Origin: Hymenoscyphus infarciens
Taxonomy: Eukaryota > Ascomycota > Leotiomycetes > Helotiales > Helotiaceae
Assembly (NCBI GenBank): GCA_001414345.1
Contig: LLCB01000296.1
Span: forward strand, 1 to 64,000
Direction: 5' to 3'
Length of the DNA stretch: 64,000 nt
The notes under the pieces are model-generated. The model was not told the origin of the DNA and made no database searches. It was given only the letters and a program-made list of their open reading frames with translations. Numbering within the stretch: the stretch's first letter is position 1; every line of letters begins with the position of its first letter. Positions 26,721 to 38,695 of this stretch are shown in pieces. The position numbers and the translations under genes were made by a program.

Positions 26721-28243
26721 AATTACCAAATTTATTTATACTATATTATCTACTCTTATAAAAGTGTCTTTTAGTTATTATAGTTTTATTTATAACTGTC
26801 TCTAGATAGACTTTTATATAGAATTAGATTAAACTTTATAAGAGAGTAATAGTATTAGAAATTAAAGAATCTTAAGATAAGATTAATATTATAATAGCAT
26901 AATCTAAGACTCTTTTATACGCTAAAATTAGCTTATTTAAAAATTAACTATTAGTATAAAAGTTAGTAGAGAGGGAAAATCTTAGTAAATTAAGTCTTAA
27001 TAACATATCTTTAAAAAAGCTTAATATTAATACTCTAGATGCTTATATTATCTCTTATAAATCAATATTATTCTACTTAGATAATTAACCTCTTTTATAA
27101 AGTTTATCTTTAAAGTATTATTATATAGATATAGATAAAACTTTAAAAGATTAATTAATGTTTTTATTAAAAAGTATAATATAAAAGTAATTTAAAGCGT
27201 TACCTTTTAGTATAGTAGAGAAGGTAAGAGAGTAAATTGCTAGTAATACTCTACTTCTCTTATATATGTTCTTAAATATTATAACTTTAATTATAAAGTT
27301 GTTTTCTTTTCTACTATACTTTTAATTATCCTTATATACTTTTATAAGAGTGCCTAATACATAAGAGTAGTCTTAACCTCTTAAACTTTAAAAAGTTAAT
27401 TCTAGTTTAAAATATACTATATTTATTTATACTAGTAGTCTTCTACTAGGATCATCCTGTTACTAATTATACTTTAGATACTTAGAGGTATTATTAAAAT
27501 TGTCGCTACTAGTATCTTTACTAAATTAATAGAATATAAAGAAGGAGGTTTAGTTATCTTTTAATAAACCTAAAGGTTAGATTAAAGGTTATACTAGATC
27601 GCTTAGGTCTTTCCTTTTAGTTAGTAAGATTAAAGTCGTCGAAGGTGTCGGTTATTATATCAGTGTCGGTTATTATTATTATTATTATATAGTAGATGCT
27701 TATAAAGCTTCGTCTCTAGCCTTCGTCTTAGATTAGGTGTTTCGAGTAATATTTTCAGCTAGAGGTTGTTATTATTACAGCTTTTGTTATCTTTTAGCGT
27801 GTTCTAGTATATATTTATAACGAGATCTGAAGACTCTACTACTAGTGTCTCCTCTTAATATTATAGCTTTTAATTCTTCGTCTAACTACTTAGTTTAGTT
27901 AACCTCGGTAGCGGTATTATATAGTGTCTAAGACATAAGCATTTTATACTTATTCGTCTTAACCTATATACCTCTTCTTTAAAGCGTCTATTATAACTTA
28001 GTATTCGTAGATTAGTAGATCTTAGCGAATTTATCTTAATTCTATTCTTCGAAGTCTACTTAAAATTCGTTTTAAAGAAGAAGGTCTTTATTCTCTCCTT
28101 TAGCGTACTCTTCTTCTCTTTTAGTAATAAAAATCGTCTCTTCTATCTATATTAACTTTAGCTTTAGTACTAGCTTTAGAGCCTGTTTTAGTGCTGAAGT
28201 TAAAGCTTTTAAAGTTATTAGAATTAGTATTAGTATGTCTATT

Positions 28244-28290
28244 ATGTTATAGATGTTATAGATATTATAGATGTTATAGATGTTATAGAT
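28244..28290 (+). repeat. (ATGTTATAG)5 short tandem repeat within copia
   Basis: A 9-bp unit is repeated about five times with one transition. The period is a multiple of three, so it could have been a coding repeat in the gag portion of the element. Confidence 0.8.
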
Positions 28291-28599
28291 AAATTTAGAT
28301 ATTATTAAAAGTCCGTTTATACTTTACTCGGTAGGTAAAAGAGATATCGGGTTTCAGGTGAATAGGTGTCTTAGAGAGTATAAATTGTCTTAAGAGATAA
28401 TAGGAGGTCGGTATTAGTAATCGGTGCTTCTTATATTAAGAAGCGTTTATAGTGTATTATTATGAATTTAAATAGTAGAAGGAACCACGATCTGTGAAGG
28501 GGAGTCTGCTAGTAATATTAAGTTTACTTTTATATAAGTATACCTATAGTAGAAATATACGAAATAACTAAGTATCTGATCTATACGTCTACTAATTAG

Positions 28600-28770
28600 T
28601 GTTAGTATAACTTATAGTTATAAAAGCAATATAAAAAGAGTTATATTATCGTTCGTATATACTAAGTAAAGCTAGCTACGATGACTACTTAAGTAGCTCT
28701 TAAGCGAGAAGGTTATATGTTCTTACGTATGCTATTCTAAGCAGTTACTTACTCTTGAGTTATACCGACA
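28600..28770 (-). repeat. Copia LTR (5' LTR in coding orientation)
   Basis: It runs TGTTAG to CCGACA on the plus strand, so on the coding strand it starts TGTCGG and ends CTAACA, the canonical TG...CA ends. It is immediately followed by the ATTAT target duplication. This copy is the less mutated of the pair. Confidence 0.93.
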
Positions 28771-28775
28771 ATTAT

Positions 28776-31700
28776 AATATAAACTAGTTTATTAAATTTA
28801 TTATTTTACTCTTTGATTTAGTATAAAGATTAACTAAATTAATAATAAAAAGTTTTAGTTTAGTTACTACTCTTATAAATCTTTTTATATATATTTTTAT
28901 AGAAGATTTATATTTATTTAAATTTAATTCTATATATTTAATTTTTAACTAATTTATATATATAGAGACTTAAAAGAAAGCCTTAATTTAAGGCTTTCTA
29001 ATAGTATAATAGAAACTTAAATCTATAGTATATATAATTTTTAATTATATTTTAAAGATATTAGACTTTAGATAATTAATTTAGTTTTAAATAATATAGA
29101 TCTAATATTATTAAAATAATAGCTAGAACCTTAGTATTAATTTCTTATAGTAATTATATATACTTTTAGTACTAAGAAGGTATATTAAAAGCTATTTGAT
29201 TTCCTTTAAAAGTATTATCTTTAATCTTAACTTCTATTTTAATTATTAATTATTTATCTATTTATTACTTTTATATCTTTTTTAATTCTAGTAGCTAGAA
29301 ATTATAACTCTCTCTCTACTACTAATACTTTAAAAGTTTAATAACTTTAATTACTTTTATTACTTTAATCTTTTTACTCTTTAATTATTACTTATATATC
29401 TTCTTTTTTACTACTTTATAATATCTTTACTAGCTTCTAGCTCTTAGGTTTAGGTTCTTCTAGAATCTCTACTAACTTTATCTATTTCTATACTTACTAG
29501 TCTAGATATTATAGATAACTTCTTTACTCTCTTTTTCTCTAAATAATATAATACTATCTATTATTTAGACTTCGAAGAGGTCTTTTATATCTAAAAAAGA
29601 GTATTAAAACGCTTTTATACTAGTTATATTTAGAATTATATAATTAATAAGAATTATAAGAAAGTTTATATATAAGTATTTTTACTTAATTCTTAATTAA
29701 GTACGAATTATTAAATAGTAATAATTCTACTAATAATATTAAATAGTAATATAAGTATTATACTAAGTAATATATAATAAATAGAGATATTAAAATTATC
29801 TTTACTTATCTTTTAAGAGTATACTAAATCGACTTTAAAACTCTATATTAAAAGATAACTAAAAAAAGATAAATTAGTATAAAAGAAGCTATAGATATAG
29901 CTTAGTAAAACCTATATAAAAGACGCTACTAAGTATTTCTCTCTACTAACGACGACGAATACTCTTCTATTAATTCTAATACTTTTAAAGTATTATTTAT
30001 TAATTTAATTACTATATATAATCTTTTTATATACTTTACTTATTATAATACTTTTTAAATACTTATATAATACGTTATTAACCTTACTAGAGATATTCTT
30101 CTAGAATTATATACTACTTTAACTAAATAAGTTAAGTAGTAGTATAAAGATAGTTTTAATAAAACGAAGAAGTATCTATTTTACTTCTAATTAAAGTTTA
30201 CTATTAGTATTAATAGAAAGAAGTTAAATAATAGTCTTTCTATTTTAGAGTTCGTAGGTTATAATATTAATAAGTTTAGTAATTTAGTAGAAGTAGTACT
30301 TAGAAGAAAGTAAATTAAGAAATACTATATAAGTGAAAATCTTTTACTTAAAAATAATTAAAGATTATAGTATATAATATATATTTAGAATTCTAAAATA
30401 AATACTAATTATATATTAGATATTAAAGCTAAGATTAGTTACTTTTTAATAGATAATATATCTAATAATAACGCTATACTTTAAAAGCTTATCTTTTCTC
30501 TAGATTAAAGTAATCTATAATTATAAGCTAAGAGAGTCTAAATTAGATATTAGTATTACGTCGTCTATCTTACTACTAACGATTTATTAGATTACTTATT
30601 TAACTTTATTAAAAGCTTTATAGATTAGTTATAATATATAGAGAACTTAAGAAACTCTTGAAATAACTATCTTTTAAGCTAATACTACTTAATAAATATC
30701 CTAGTATTAGATTATTAAAAGAGCTTTTAAATTAAAGCTTAAGATTAAGTACTTTTAAGATATTAATATATTTAATTTAAAAGTAATAATTACTAAGAAG
30801 GATTAGAATATACTTAAAAATATATATATATATATATATCTCTTATTAAAAAGTAAAAGAATTTAGCTAATTTAAACTCTTAGATAAGACTCTTTTTTAA
30901 TACTCTTAAGTACTTACTTTTAGTAGTTAAAGATATAGCTAGAACTTTAGATAAAGCTATTCTTATTATAGACTTTACTTTTTCTCTTTTTAAGAAAGCT
31001 AAGATTAAGTATAAAAATAATTCTTATTTACTCTCTTTACTCTATAAAAGTATCTCTTTTTATATACTCTTTTACTTTTACTAATTAATTTAAATAAAAT
31101 AAGAAAAGATCTTTAAATATTATAATCTATTAAGTAAATTATCTATATATATTAATATTATAGTACTCTATCTCGTCTATAAATAAGAGTACTTAGAAAA
31201 GGCCTAGGTTACTAACTAGTTATACTATAGAAAAATTATAGAATAATAAGTACTAACTCTTCTAGATAGAGAATATAGAGTTAAATATTAACTCTTAATT
31301 CTCGTTTTTTAGTAGTATCTCTAGATTAGTAGTATCTAACTAGATATCTAATTTATTTAACTAATATTTAAGTAAAAAGAGAAGTAAAAGATATATATTT
31401 TAAGCTTATTTTAAGCTTATTTTATACTTTGTTTTACTCTCTTTTTAGTACTAATTAGCTAACTTTGTTTATTTTAGACTTTCTAATCTTATAAGAGAAA
31501 AATATATCTAATATTATACTCTTCTCTTTTAAGATATTAGTAAAAGTACTATTAAGTAGTAGCTTTAATCTATCTAAAAGAAGACCTATTTAAACCTTTA
31601 TAAGATAACGCTTAATCTTTTATTTATAGCTTATATAAGTACTTTAGTAGAGTGCTTTTAGTTCTTTATAAAATTAGTAGTTAGTAATAGATAGAATTAC

Positions 31701-34700
31701 TTTAAAATATATCTTATAGAAATACTTAAATATCTTAAATCCTAGTCTAAAATATATTTCTCTAGTCTTACTAGTTAATATTAAAGTAAGAAGAAGACTT
31801 TTAACCTTTTAGAATTATTATAAGATCTCTTAAATAAGAGTATATATAAGAGTATAAATAGTAGATCTAGTCTTAGATTAAGTTTTAGTAGATTTATAAA
31901 CTAAACTTATCTTTATTATTTTTCTTAGTATTATATTTTTATTATTATATTTCTAATATTTAGATAGTTATTTCTATCTTATTATTGATTTTTATAATAT
32001 TTTATTAATTTATAAATATTTTAGTAGATAGTTAGATAATAAAGGAGATCTTAGTATTATAGTCTCTAAATATAGTTAAAATATAATACTTACTACTTAC
32101 TAATAATTTAATAACTATACTCTTTAGAAATAAATACTTAGTACTAAAAAATTAATTAAATACTATTAATTATTAATAAACTTCCTATTAATTTTAAAGT
32201 ATTATAAATAATTATATATTATAATTCTTATTTAAAAGCTTTAATAAAGTATACTAAGACCTAAGTCTTAGTGTACTATATATATAGTATATACGCTAAA
32301 TAGCTATTAGTTTATATACTAAAAGTTAACCTTTAGTTATATAATTAATTATACTACTACTTTATTATAAAATCGTCTACTACGCTTAGTTTAGATTATT
32401 TAATATATAATAAATAACGTCTACTAATTAGTTTCCTAATTTCTAGTCTTATTTTTAATTAGTTATAAAATAATAAAAGAGTATATATAGAAAGTAGAAA
32501 TAGCTTTATTTTTAGGCTTTAATATACGAATTATTAAATAGTATATAGATAGTACTATTATAATATTAAATAAGTAGTATAGTATCTCTTTAGTTATTCT
32601 TATACTCTATATATAGACGTGTTTAGTAGTCTAGTTTAAAACTACTCTTATTTAAGATAGTTTTAGACTAAAATCTAAGTAGCTTTAAACTATAATACTA
32701 CTAAGCTAGTTTAAGAGTACTAAGATATTAAAATCTAAATTAAAGCTATTTATATTTACTTTATATATAGTAGAGGTATACTTCTTTCTATCTCTTTATT
32801 TAATCTCTTTTACTCTCTTAATAACTTCTATCTTATAGAATTCTTTCTAGTTAAGAAACACGTCTATAAGGCGTACTTAAGAAGCTTTTTAAATATAAGA
32901 TTATAAGTAAATTATTATTAAATTTCTATATTATTATATACTTTAATAAGATTTAAAGAATAAGATAATAATTTAAATATTTAGTTATATTAGAGCTAGA
33001 AATATAAGATTAGAACCGCGTTCTACTAAATTACATATAGTATAAGAATAACTAAAGAGATAGTAATAATATTAGATTTAAAAATAAATCTATACTATTA
33101 TAATATTCTAATAATATATTTAGATAAAATACTATAGTATTTTACTATAATAATACTACTAGTAATACTAGATATTAGTATTACGCTTTTAAACGTCTTT
33201 AGTAAGTTTATAGCTTTCTTTAAAATAGCTAGTACTATTTTATATCTATTATTTGTAATTTTATTAGTATTTCTTCTTTCCTCTACTTTTACTCTACTAA
33301 AGTGAGCTTACTCTCTCTTTTTCTAATTTTTAGTATTAATCTAGTAACTCTTTTTCTAATACTTCTTAGCTAGGTTATCTATTAAACTTTTCTTAATTAT
33401 TTCTTTCTATACTCTACTTCTACTTTCTAGAATAGCTCTAAAAGTTATAACTAATAATAACTTATTAACTATCTTTATATTATTTATATATAAGTAAAGA
33501 TAGCTAGATAGATATATAAATAGATAGTATATACTATATTATATAGTTTAAGTAAGTTAATTAAATTCTCTTAGTTAAAACTCTTAATTAATAGATAAGC
33601 TTATATTATCTCTCTCTCTTCTTTATAACTATAAGTAAACTCTTAAAACATAAGTAAGCTCTTATATTAGCTTATCTCTTACTTTCTTACTTAATTTAAT
33701 TACTTTAAATAGTAGCTTATCTACTAGTAGTTATAATCTAATAATTAATAGCTTACTTATTAATTAGCTGCTTATAGAAAAGGTCTTTTTACTTATAGTA
33801 AAGGTATTAATTAGTAGCTTATCTACTAATTTATTACTTATCTACTAAATAGTAGCTTACCTCTTATATATGTGTTTAAGTAAGCTTCTATTATTATTAT
33901 AAGCTACTTACTATCGACTAACTAAAGTAGAATATAAGAATCTACTACTATAACTCTAAAGAAGCTTCTTACTAGTATTATAAGGAAAAAGTTTACTACC
34001 TAGTTCTTTGCTTTTAAAAAACGAAATCTATACTAATATCTATTATAAGCGAGAATAGAAAGAAACATATTATTACTCTTATATATTAATTATAAAGAAA
34101 GATAGAAGAAAAAATAAACTCCTTAGGTATAGTTAAACGCTCTCTCTATTCTAACTATAAGATAATAAGAATACTTAAATATATTAATAGTCTTCCTTAG
34201 CTCTAAATATTACTACTTTGCTTTCTTCTATAAAGGTGTATTCTTACTAGATATAGGAATTCTATATAATTTTTAAGTATATAGAGAGAGAGGGCATAAG
34301 CTAGTAATAGGTGAATAAGCTATATTTAATTTACTAGTTACTAGTCTACTAATAAGTAAGCTATTAGATTCTAAGTAAGCTATTAGAAGTAACTATCTAC
34401 TCTCTATAACGTTATTACTAACTACCTTACTCTTAACCTTTTTATATTATTAAACCGCCTATTAGTAACCTCGTAGTTAGTATTTATACTCGACCTATTA
34501 GCTACTATAGCCTAACTTATACTATAGTAGTTATTAATAGCCTTTTAATACTACTCTATCTATATCTTCCTACTAGGTAGTAAATAGTCTTAGACTAGTA
34601 TCTAATAACTACTACTATAATAACGCTAATATAGTGCTAAATAATACCTCTATCTCTTATACTACTCTAAAACCTAACCTAGTATAGAGTATAAAGAATA

Positions 34701-34915
34701 TAGATCTTTTAATAGTAGACTTTCTAACTAGTATTAACCTTACTATCTATTTAGAGCTTTTTAACCTTATAATACTTACGCTTCTTAATAATTAATAAAT
34801 CTAGGTCACTTACTTACTAGTAGAAACCTAGGTATATTTAGAGAGAAACTAGACCTAGGAGAGTATAGGAGATTTATACTATATTTTCTTTAATACTTAG
34901 ATAATAGAGGTTTCT
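28776..34915. repeat. AT-rich RIP-type DNA, no readable gene
   Basis: About 6 kb with almost no CA or TG and frequent stops in all frames. A (TA)n tract lies near 30822-30840. Clusters of AGCTTA/TAAGCT units lie at 33595-33870 and 34290-34385. This is probably old transposons; no family can be named. Confidence 0.8.
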
Positions 34916-35065
34916 AATAGTAGTAGAGGTTTCTAATAGTAGTAGAGGTTTCTTATAGTAGTAGAGGTTCCTAATAGTAGTAGAGGTTCTTAATAGTAGT
35001 AGAGGTTTCTAATAGTAGTAGAAGTTTCTAATAGTACGGATAGTAGTAAAGGTTCTTAATAGTAG
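34916..35065 (+). repeat. 19-bp minisatellite (AGAGGTTTCTAATAGTAGT)
   Basis: Seven to eight units are repeated in tandem, with C/T and A/G variation among units and one unit carrying a 9-bp insertion (ACGGATAGT). Confidence 0.88.
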
Positions 35066-37589
35066 GAATATAGTTTTCTGAAAATTAGTTAATTAGATTA
35101 ATATATAGGTATTACTATGCCTTTCTTAACTGTTATAATTAATTAACTAGTAACTAGTAAGCTTCTAATTAATAACTAAGCTGATAAGTAAGCTAGCGTT
35201 TAATAAGTAAGCTTCTAATTAGTAAGTAAGCTAGTAATAGAAAAGTAAACTATTAAAATATCGAATGTCTACTAGTAAGTAAAGTTCGTAATCTTCTAAT
35301 TAGGTGATCGTAGCCTTTATAACTAATAAGTAGCTTATCTATAGAATAGCTACTTACTATATACTTTCTAGCTTACTAGACGTAGAATATTATTTAAGTA
35401 ACTAATCGCTTATAACTTAATTAGCTTATCTTACTTATAAAGTAATAGAATTACGATTTAATTTAAGTTATAAGCTAACTAGTATTAGTAAAGCTTCTAC
35501 TAAGATATCTAAGTATTAGAGCTTAAAAGATCATATCTCTATTTACTTTCTAAACTACTAACTATAAACCTCCTATAAGTGTCTTACCTTTTAAAGAACT
35601 TATTATAAGCATAAGAACACTATATAATAATATACCTAACTTATTAAACCAGCTAGTAAGTAAGGTCTCTTAGTAACGATATATAATATACTAATCTTAT
35701 TACTAATCTAAATATTTAAAGTATAGATTTTTATTTATCTACGCCGACGTTATAGATATCTTTACTATATAATCTTTACTATAATATCTTTGCTTTACTA
35801 GTAATAGAAACTATACTAGGATTATAATTCTTTTATTAGAGACTTTTATATTATAGCTAAATAAAAACTCTAGACATCTAGGCAAAGATTAGGTTTATCT
35901 AAGGTTTTATATATAAGTGTTTATATATTATAATTTTATTTATTATTATTTAGAACCTTAAAGCTAATAGCTAACTAGATAACTGCTTATAGTTATTTAT
36001 AGAATAAGTAGCTATCTCCTTTATTAAAAAGGTTATAGAAGTATAAACCTTAATTATTAACTTTATCTTTCTATAACTTAGTTATTACTTTACTAATACT
36101 ATTAAATATTTTACTAACCTTTTCCTCTTCCTAATTAAATCCTAATAGCTAGTTACTACCTTATTATACTTATACTTTACTAGGTCTTAATTACATAGCC
36201 TCTTTAGTAGTAGAATACGCGTAAGCCTTAAAATAGCTAGATAACTAGTATATACTAGTACTTAATAGTTTATAATATATATACTAACTTTACTTTTAGC
36301 TTTTTACGCTTATTCGATTAGTTAGTACTAGTCTTTAAAGCGCTCTTAACTCTAAATCCTCTTACCGACTTTGTTAACCTAGATTTAGCTTTATTATAGC
36401 TAGAAGACTAGATCTAATCTTTAAATAGTATAGCTAACCTAAATCTACTACTTAATATTATAAACACGCTTAATATAGTAAGAACTAGTATAACTATAGT
36501 AGTAAAAGCAAAGAATATTAGAGAGGCTAAGAAGGATATAGAGTTAAACTATATAATACTAGACTACTAATCTTTTACCTAGTTCTAAAATAATAATAAA
36601 GTTAGTTTTAAGAGAAAACTAGAAGCTTAGCTTAAAGCTATATTATATCTAAACCTTCGGTTCTTAACTAATAGTCTTTATAGCCTTATTAATATAATTA
36701 AGAAGTATAAGGTAGTATCTAAGAGTACTTTTATTTTATATATAGATTTGATTAGCTAGTTAACTACTATAGTAATCTTAAAAGAGAACCTTATTAATAC
36801 TACTAATAAATAACTTAGAGACTCTATCTACTATACTCTTAACTATAATATACTTATCGAAGACGTGTTTCTACTAATAATAGATAATACTTTTATTAAA
36901 GAGTATAGTTTTATCTTTTATATATATCTTAGGATTTAATATATTCTTAATAGTCTTTACTAAAATATAACTTTTTAGCTCCTTTACTCTAAGCTCCTTA
37001 GTTCTAATCTTAATAATAGTCGAAGTTAATCTTTTACTCTTTTAAACCTAAAACTAGATAGAGTTTATAGATTTAGCTTAAGTTTATTTTTATAAAGCTT
37101 ATTAGATTTTATTATATCTTTAAATATATAAAAGTATTATAAACTTATTACTACTCTATTCTTTATTTTCCTTATTATAGAAGGTAAGAGTTATAAATTA
37201 TTAATAGAGAAGGCTTTACTTTAAATATAATAAGATATAATTCTTCTTATATATACTTTAGACTTTCTTTTCTTTAGATCTTATAAGCTTATATAGGATA
37301 ATATTAGTATTAATAAGATTAATATAAAGATACTAATTTTCTTAATTTATTTCTATACTAGCTAAATACATATTAATATACATTTCTAAGTTAAGTACTA
37401 GTACTCTAAGTTAGAGTGTTATATTTAGTAATATTATATATTATCTATTCTTAACTTTATTACTAGTTCTACTAATAGTAAAGAGAACTATATACGTTAT
37501 ATTAGTAAAATCTAGGAATAGGCCTTATAGGTTTACTTATTAGATATTTTTAAGCGTCTAGCTAAGATAGCTTCTTAAAATAACTTAAA
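35066..37589. repeat. AT-rich RIP-type DNA with possible coding traces
   Basis: TAAGCT-type units lie at 35155-35235. On the plus strand, 36520-37560 has stretches with few stops other than TAA or TAG that could come from CAA, CAG or TGG. Examples read KAILYLNLRFLTNSLYSLIN and KYKVVSKSTFILYIDL. I do not recognise a family. Confidence 0.45.
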
Positions 37590-37685
37590 CCTAGTTCCTT
37601 AACTACGTCTAGACCTAGTTCCTTAACTACGTCTAGACCTAGTTCTTTAACTACGTCTAAACCTAGCTCTTTAACTAAACCTAAT
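37590..37685 (+). repeat. 24-bp direct repeat, four units
   Basis: Four contiguous copies of a 24-bp unit starting CCTAG(T/C)TC(C/T)TTAACTACG. Differences are mainly transitions; the last unit is more diverged. The length is a multiple of three, so it may once have coded for an eight-residue repeat. Confidence 0.85.
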
Positions 37686-38581
37686 AGAACTACCTACTTC
37701 TTATAAGTCCTTACACGTTATAGCTCTTACTATTAATAGTAATACTACTATTAGAAGGCTTTAAAAGCGCTAATCTACTAACGCTAGTAGTTAGAATATT
37801 AACTAGCTAAAACGTAAATCTTAAGATAAGAATAGAGCTACTAATTTAAACAGTAATAATACTAATAGCACCGAAGGAGTTAGAGTACTTAAGAAGGTAA
37901 AGAATAGCTAGGAATTTCTAAGAAAGAGTAAAAGAGATATATATATATTAAAGTATATCTAGAGTATCTATTACTTCTTTTTTAATAGTTATTTCTCTCT
38001 TAACTTATATATATAAATAGATAGATAATATTAGATTATACCTTTAGTATTTATTATAGCTTTACTAATACTTTTTTATTTTCTTTTCCTTTTATAAAAT
38101 ATAGAATAAGAGAGTTTAATAATTAAGTTTTATAGATTAATAGAGATATTCTTAATTAGTAGTTTTTCCTTTTTTCTTCTCTCTTATTATAATAGCTTAC
38201 TATAATAGAGAGTTTTATATATAGATAGAGGGCTTTTTTTCAGTAACTAGCTACTTATGCTTTTTTCCTTTTAATTTATTATATATAATTAATAATTAAG
38301 TTTATAAAACTCTCTCTTTTAATAGAGTTAGAAAAGTATAAGAATCTAAGCTACTTTATAGAGAAGTTAATAGCTTATATAGTAATTAATAGCTTACTTA
38401 CTAAAATATAAGTATATTCTATAAATAATATTATCTTAGCTATTACTAGAAGGCTTAGAAGAAGGGTTTTTTTAGTTAAAAGTATAGTAAAGAGTAATAT
38501 CGACGATAAGAGGCTATATAATTAAGAGAATATAATAGTAATTATACTAGATATTCTAAGGCTAGGTATTAGTCACTACTA

Positions 38582-38695
38582 GATAAGCTGCTTATTAGTA
38601 GATAAGCTAGTTGTTAGTAGATAAGCTAGTTATTAGTAGACAAGCTGCTTATTAGTAGACAGGCTAGTTGTTAGTAGATAAGCTGATTATTAGTA
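38582..38695 (+). repeat. 19-bp minisatellite, six units, partly un-mutated
   Basis: Six in-phase 19-mers of the form GA(T/C)A(A/G)GCT(A/G)(G/C)TT(A/G)TTAGTA. The fourth and fifth units retain CA (GACAAGCT, GACAGGCT) and some retain TTG, so they escaped RIP. They show what the widespread TAAGCT units may derive from. Confidence 0.9.

Larger units (their letters stand above)
22585..28770 (-). mobile_element. Full-length Ty1/copia LTR retrotransposon, RIP-degraded
   Basis: Two 171-bp LTRs bound this 6186-bp element, and the 5-bp direct repeat ATTAT flanks both sides (22580-22584 and 28771-28775). The coding strand is minus. Read in that direction there is a gag zinc knuckle remnant near 26,700, and near the far end the RNase H region at 23,400-22,935. 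That order is the Ty1/copia layout. Many in-frame stops are TAG or TAA where the family has Trp or Gln, as RIP produces. The patches beside the LTRs (22790-22900, 28460-28520) and 27600-27850 still contain CA and TG, so this element is less mutated than its surroundings and probably a younger insertion. It cannot encode functional proteins. Confidence 0.94.
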
